Part shown: in pieces, positions 5,895 to 8,238 of the stretch
How positions within the stretch are numbered: position 1 is the first letter of the stretch
Layout: each line of letters starts with the position of its first letter
Assembly (NCBI GenBank): GCA_013698395.1
Contig: JACCUZ010000301.1
Location: 1 to 8,238, forward strand
Direction: 5' to 3'
DNA length: 8,238 bases
Origin: Sporichthyaceae bacterium
Lineage (GTDB): Bacteria > Actinomycetota > Actinomycetes > JACCUZ01
Position numbers and translations under genes: made by a program
The notes under the pieces: model-generated
Databases searched by the model: none
The model's input: the letters and a program-made list of their open reading frames with translations, nothing else
What the model was told of the DNA's origin: nothing

Positions 5895-6899
5895 ATGCAT
5901 CTGCTGGTGATCGGCGGCACGTCCTTCCTCGGGCGCCACACCGCTGCCGAGGCGCTGGGGCGCGGTTGGGCCGTCACGACGTTCAACCGAGGACGGACCG
6001 GTCCCGACGTCGACGGTGTCGAGGCGCTGCGAGGCGACCGCGAGAGCGCCCAGGACCTGGCGCAGCTCCGGGGCCGGTCTTTCGACGTCGTGGTCGACAC
6101 CTGTGGATTCGTGCCGCGCGTGGTCGGCCGGTCGGTGGCCGCGCTGGCGGACTCGGCTTCCTCCTACGTGTTCGTGTCCAGCATCTCGGCGACCACGACC
6201 TGGCCGGCTCGGCCGACGCCAGACGGCGACCCAGGACAGGAGTGCCCGGCGGACGCCGGCCCCGATGACGGGGACTACGGCCGGCTCAAGGCCGGCTGCG
6301 AGCGGTCGGTGACCGACGTTTTCGGCGACCGGGCCAGCATTGTGCGCGCCGGCCTCATCCTGGGTCCGCACGAGAACGTCGGGCGGCTCCCGTGGTGGCT
6401 GGACCGCATGGCTCGGGGCGATGAGGTGCTGGCGCCGGGTTCGCCCGACGTTCCGATGCAGTTGATCGACGCGCGCGACTTGGCGGCGTTCATGCTCGAC
6501 TGTGCCGAGAACCGCAGAGCCGGGACGTACAACGTGACCGGCCCGCGGGGGAACGCAGCCATGTCCTCCTGGCTGGGTGACTGCGTCGCTGCGACTGCGG
6601 CCGGCGCGCGCCTGACATGGGTCGACGACGACGCGCTGCTGGCCCACGACGTGGAGCCGTGGACCGAGCTGCCGCTGTGGATGCCCAAGGGCCAGGAGGC
6701 CGACCATGTCTGGGACGCCGAGACCGCCGCCGCCGAGGCGGCCGGCCTGCGGTGCCGGCCGGTGACCCAGACGGTGCTCGACACCTGGGCCTGGATGCAG
6801 GCGGGCGGTCACGCGCCGGACCAACCTCCGCACGCCCACCTGCCGCGGCACGGCATCGACCCGGAGAAGGAGCGACGCATCCTGGCCGCGGCCCGCTGA
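5895..6899 (+). CDS. NAD(P)-dependent epimerase/dehydratase family protein (extended SDR)
   Basis: A 334-residue soluble Rossmann-fold protein of the extended short-chain dehydrogenase/reductase group. The N-terminal nucleotide-binding strand and glycine loop are LLVIGGTSFLGRH (3-15), followed by TFNRG (29-33), where Arg32 would suit NADP(H). VFVSSIS (92-98) carries the usual active-site serine region and Tyr128-Gly-Arg-Leu-Lys132 is the YxxxK catalytic pair. ARDLAAFML (193-201) and TYNVTGP (211-217) are typical of substrate-domain segments. The group contains sugar epimerases, reductases and proteins of unknown function; the substrate cannot be told. ATG 5895 follows AGGGTG (5884-5889) by 5 bases and sits directly before the Rossmann strand. 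It lies 53 bases after coxG on the same strand, so it may be read from the same transcript, but no functional link to the molybdenum enzyme is evident. Confidence 0.9.
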   Translation: MHLLVIGGTSFLGRHTAAEALGRGWAVTTFNRGRTGPDVDGVEALRGDRESAQDLAQLRGRSFDVVVDTCGFVPRVVGRSVAALADSASSYVFVSSISATTTWPARPTPDGDPGQECPADAGPDDGDYGRLKAGCERSVTDVFGDRASIVRAGLILGPHENVGRLPWWLDRMARGDEVLAPGSPDVPMQLIDARDLAAFMLDCAENRRAGTYNVTGPRGNAAMSSWLGDCVAATAAGARLTWVDDDALLAHDVEPWTELPLWMPKGQEADHVWDAETAAAEAAGLRCRPVTQTVLDTWAWMQAGGHAPDQPPHAHLPRHGIDPEKERRILAAAR

Positions 6900-6904
6900 G
6901 CTCC

Positions 6905-6916
6905 GACGCGCGCGTC
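6905..6916. promoter_or_regulatory. 12-bp perfect palindrome before pyrE, possible operator
   Basis: GACGCGCGCGTC is self-complementary over all 12 bases and ends one base before the -10-like TAGGCT of pyrE, so it would lie in the promoter spacer where a repressor dimer could act. The alternating GC core makes chance occurrence fairly likely in this genome. No bound protein can be named. Confidence 0.25.
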
Positions 6917-6917
6917 A

Positions 6918-6923
6918 TAGGCT
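6918..6923 (+). promoter_or_regulatory. Candidate -10 box for a leaderless pyrE transcript
   Basis: TAGGCT fits the actinobacterial TANNNT -10 pattern and is separated by 8 bases from ATG 6932, placing the transcript start at or next to the start codon. No Shine-Dalgarno-like sequence lies between them. No good -35 is seen (CTGAGC at 6896-6901 is a weak match). The same layout recurs before lemA. Confidence 0.4.
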
Positions 6924-6931
6924 CCGGTGCC

Positions 6932-7474
6932 ATGGCTGACGACGCACGCGCTGCGTTGCTTGAGCACATCGTCAGCAAGGCGGTGGTGCACGGCCAGGTC
7001 GTGCTGTCATCGGGTCGCGAAGCGGACTACTACGTCGACCTGCGCCGGGTCACACTCGACGGTGCCGCGGCACCGCTGGTCGGTGCGGTGATGCTCGACA
7101 TGACGGCCGGTCTGGACTTCGACGCGGTCGGCGGCCTCACCTTGGGCGCGGACCCAGTGGCGACCGCGATGATTCACATCGCCGCCGCACGGGGCCGGCT
7201 CCTCGACGCGTTCGTCGTGCGCAAAGAGGGAAAGGCGCATGGTCTGCAGCGGCGCATCGAAGGCCCGGACGTGGCGGGCAGGCGAGTGCTCGCCGTCGAG
7301 GACACCTCGACCACCGGCGACTCGGTGCTGGCTGCGGTCGAGGCGCTGCGCGAGGCCGGCGCCGAGGTCGTCGGCGTGGCGGTGCTCGTCGAGCGTGGCG
7401 CGGGTGAGCGGGTCCGGCGGGAGGGGCTGCGGTACCTCTCCGCGTACGACCTCGCCGACCTCGGCCTGGGCTGA
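6932..7474 (+). CDS. pyrE: Orotate phosphoribosyltransferase
   Basis: A 180-residue cytosolic type I phosphoribosyltransferase converting orotate and PRPP to orotidine 5'-phosphate in de novo pyrimidine synthesis. Evidence: the substrate strand LSSGREADYYVDLRRVTL (25-42), the flexible-loop segment FVVRKEGKAHG (94-104) with Lys98 and Lys101, and the PRPP-binding motif VLAVEDTSTTGDSV (119-132). Length matches actinobacterial PyrE (about 180 residues), which is shorter than the enteric form. ATG 6932 opens the N-terminal helix; the frame continues upstream but that stretch lies in the previous gene. No ribosome site is visible, and a -10-like TAGGCT sits 8 bases upstream, suggesting leaderless translation. 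It begins 32 bases after the SDR gene. A pyrimidine gene next to an SDR gene, with dedA nearby, fits a housekeeping chromosomal neighbourhood. Confidence 0.95.
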   Translation: MADDARAALLEHIVSKAVVHGQVVLSSGREADYYVDLRRVTLDGAAAPLVGAVMLDMTAGLDFDAVGGLTLGADPVATAMIHIAAARGRLLDAFVVRKEGKAHGLQRRIEGPDVAGRRVLAVEDTSTTGDSVLAAVEALREAGAEVVGVAVLVERGAGERVRREGLRYLSAYDLADLGLG

Positions 7475-7478
7475 ACGC

Positions 7479-7484
7479 TACGCT
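7479..7484 (+). promoter_or_regulatory. Candidate -10 box for a leaderless lemA transcript
   Basis: TACGCT matches TANNNT and is 8 bases from ATG 7493, the same spacing as at pyrE. It lies in the 18-base gap after pyrE, with CCGACC (7455-7460, inside pyrE) a weak -35 candidate at an 18-base spacer. No Shine-Dalgarno sequence precedes the ATG. If real, lemA has its own promoter despite being close behind pyrE. Confidence 0.4.
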
Positions 7485-7492
7485 CCGCCGGC

Positions 7493-8053
7493 ATGACGAC
7501 GGTCTGGATCGGGCTCGCGGTCGTCGCCGTGCTCGCCTTGGCGCTGGCGCTCACGTACAACCAGCTCGTCCGGCTGCGCAACCTGGTCCAGGAGTCGTGG
7601 CGCCAGGTCGACGTCGAGCTCAAGCGCCGCCACGACCTGATCCCGAACCTCGTGGAGACGGTCAAGGGGTACGCCAGCCACGAGCGCGAGGTCTTCGACG
7701 CCGTGACGACAGCGCGGTCGGCCGCGGCGGCGCCCGGGTCCTCGCCCGCCGACCAGGCGCGACAGGAGGGCGCCCTGGGGCAGGCGTTGGGCCGGCTGTT
7801 CGCCGTCGCCGAGGCCTACCCGGACCTCAAGGCGAGCACCAACTTCCTGGAGCTGCAGCGCCAGCTGGCCGAGACCGAGGACCGGATCGCGGCCGGTCGA
7901 CGCTTCTACAACGCCAACGTTCGAGCGCTGAACACCCGCGTCGAGTCGTTCCCCTCCAACCTGGTAGCCAGCTCGTTCGGCTTCCACAAGGAGGAGTACT
8001 TCGAGGTCGAGGACGAGGCGGTGCGCGCCGCACCGACCGTCGACTTCTCCTGA
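7493..8053 (+). CDS. lemA: LemA family membrane protein
   Basis: A 186-residue LemA family protein. An N-terminal transmembrane segment (about 4-21, IGLAVVAVLALALAL) is followed by the long helical LemA domain with its usual blocks: YNQLVRLRN (22-30), SWRQVDVELKRRHDLIPNLV (35-54), YPDLKASTNF (109-118), LAETEDRIAAGRRFYN (125-140), and the C-terminal SFPSNLVASSFGFHKEEYFE (152-171). Length is standard. The domain most likely lies outside the cytoplasmic membrane with a short N-terminal tail inside, but orientation is inferred. Biochemical function is not established; LemA genes often sit next to TPM-domain or DUF2207 membrane proteins, and no such partner follows here, since the next gene is a convergent dedA. 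It starts 18 bases after pyrE with no ribosome site and a -10-like box. Confidence 0.93.
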   Translation: MTTVWIGLAVVAVLALALALTYNQLVRLRNLVQESWRQVDVELKRRHDLIPNLVETVKGYASHEREVFDAVTTARSAAAAPGSSPADQARQEGALGQALGRLFAVAEAYPDLKASTNFLELQRQLAETEDRIAAGRRFYNANVRALNTRVESFPSNLVASSFGFHKEEYFEVEDEAVRAAPTVDFS

Positions 8054-8075
8054 CCCTGCGGCGGTCGCCTCGGCG

Positions 8076-8238
8076 TCAGTCCTGCGAGCTGCTCGTCCGG
8101 CGGTGCATCAGCAGCCGCGCTGCGATCGGCACGACCGACACCGCCACGCCCAGGATGAGCAGCAGGTCGATGTGGTCGGCGATGAAGGCGACGTTGCCGA
8201 GGAAGTAGCCAAGCACCGTCACGGACACGACCCAGAGG
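8076..8238 (-). CDS. DedA family membrane protein, C-terminal fragment (cut by window edge)
   Basis: The last 53 codons of a minus-strand gene that continues past the right edge. In this frame it reads from LWVVSVTVLGYFLGN, through FIADHIDLLLILGVAVSVVPI, to LMHRRTSSSQD and a TGA (complement of 8076-8078). The WxxxxTxxGYxLGN segment, then a charged IxxHIDL turn and a hydrophobic helix ending in a VVP motif, is characteristic of the C-terminus of DedA/SNARE-associated proteins, polytopic inner-membrane proteins tied to membrane homeostasis and polyprenyl-phosphate or phospholipid transport. A positively charged end (Arg41, His45, Arg46, Arg47) follows the final helix. It converges on lemA with 22 bases between the two stop codons. 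Function within the family cannot be assigned from the fragment. Confidence 0.82.
   Translation of the reverse strand, partial: LWVVSVTVLGYFLGNVAFIADHIDLLLILGVAVSVVPIAARLLMHRRTSSSQD

Noticed and set aside
5565..6851. 428-codon open frame on the minus strand across coxG and the SDR gene
   Set aside because: An antisense shadow with no domain signal; both plus-strand genes have clear family motifs.
6617..6931. Longer pyrE starting inside the SDR gene
   Set aside because: The extra 105 residues are Arg/Gly-rich out-of-frame sequence of the SDR gene. The PyrE fold begins at ATG 6932 and gives the normal family length.
8050..8079. Terminator between lemA and dedA
   Set aside because: Only CTGAC (8050-8054) and GTCAG (8075-8079) pair, five bases over a long loop that includes both stop codons, with no T-run.

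Overview
The window is high-GC DNA (roughly 70% G+C by eye) with GTG starts, short gene overlaps and strong G/C bias at third codon positions. It reads as a chromosomal segment of an actinobacterium. Nothing in it fixes the genus. There are no RNA genes, CRISPR arrays, insertion sequences or phage genes. Coding density is high, and no gene-free stretch exceeds about 100 bases.

Layout: (1) 1-84 holds a long, nearly perfect inverted repeat just past the end of the first gene, possibly its terminator. (2) 85-1242, minus strand, is a PLP-dependent fold-type I aminotransferase of the DapC/kynurenine-aminotransferase-like group. (3) 1243-1338 is a divergent intergenic region. (4) 1339-5841, plus strand, is a tightly packed four-gene operon for a molybdenum hydroxylase of the CO-dehydrogenase-like family, in the order small (2Fe-2S), large (Mo), medium (FAD), CoxG. 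The large subunit has the AYRGAGR 'form II' loop and lacks the copper-ligating cysteine of true CO dehydrogenase, so the substrate is unknown. (5) 5895-6899 is an NAD(P)-dependent extended SDR/epimerase-like protein. (6) 6932-7474 is orotate phosphoribosyltransferase (pyrE). (7) 7493-8053 is a LemA family membrane protein. (8) 8076-8238, minus strand, is the C-terminal end of a DedA family membrane protein, running off the window edge.

How the parts work together: the first three operon genes should make an (SLM)2 molybdo-iron-sulfur flavoenzyme that oxidises a small molecule and passes electrons from Mo through two [2Fe-2S] clusters to FAD. The CoxG protein carries a C-terminal membrane anchor and may link the enzyme to the membrane, perhaps to the quinone pool. 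The genes downstream look like housekeeping genes. pyrE and lemA each have a -10-like TANGCT hexamer exactly 8 bases before their ATG and no visible Shine-Dalgarno sequence, which suggests leaderless transcripts separate from the cox-type operon.

I did not find a clearly new biological system. The points most worth a second look are the form II enzyme with a membrane-anchored CoxG and no maturation genes, a strong hairpin at the 3' end of the large-subunit gene, the paired leaderless promoters, and a palindrome next to the pyrE -10 box.
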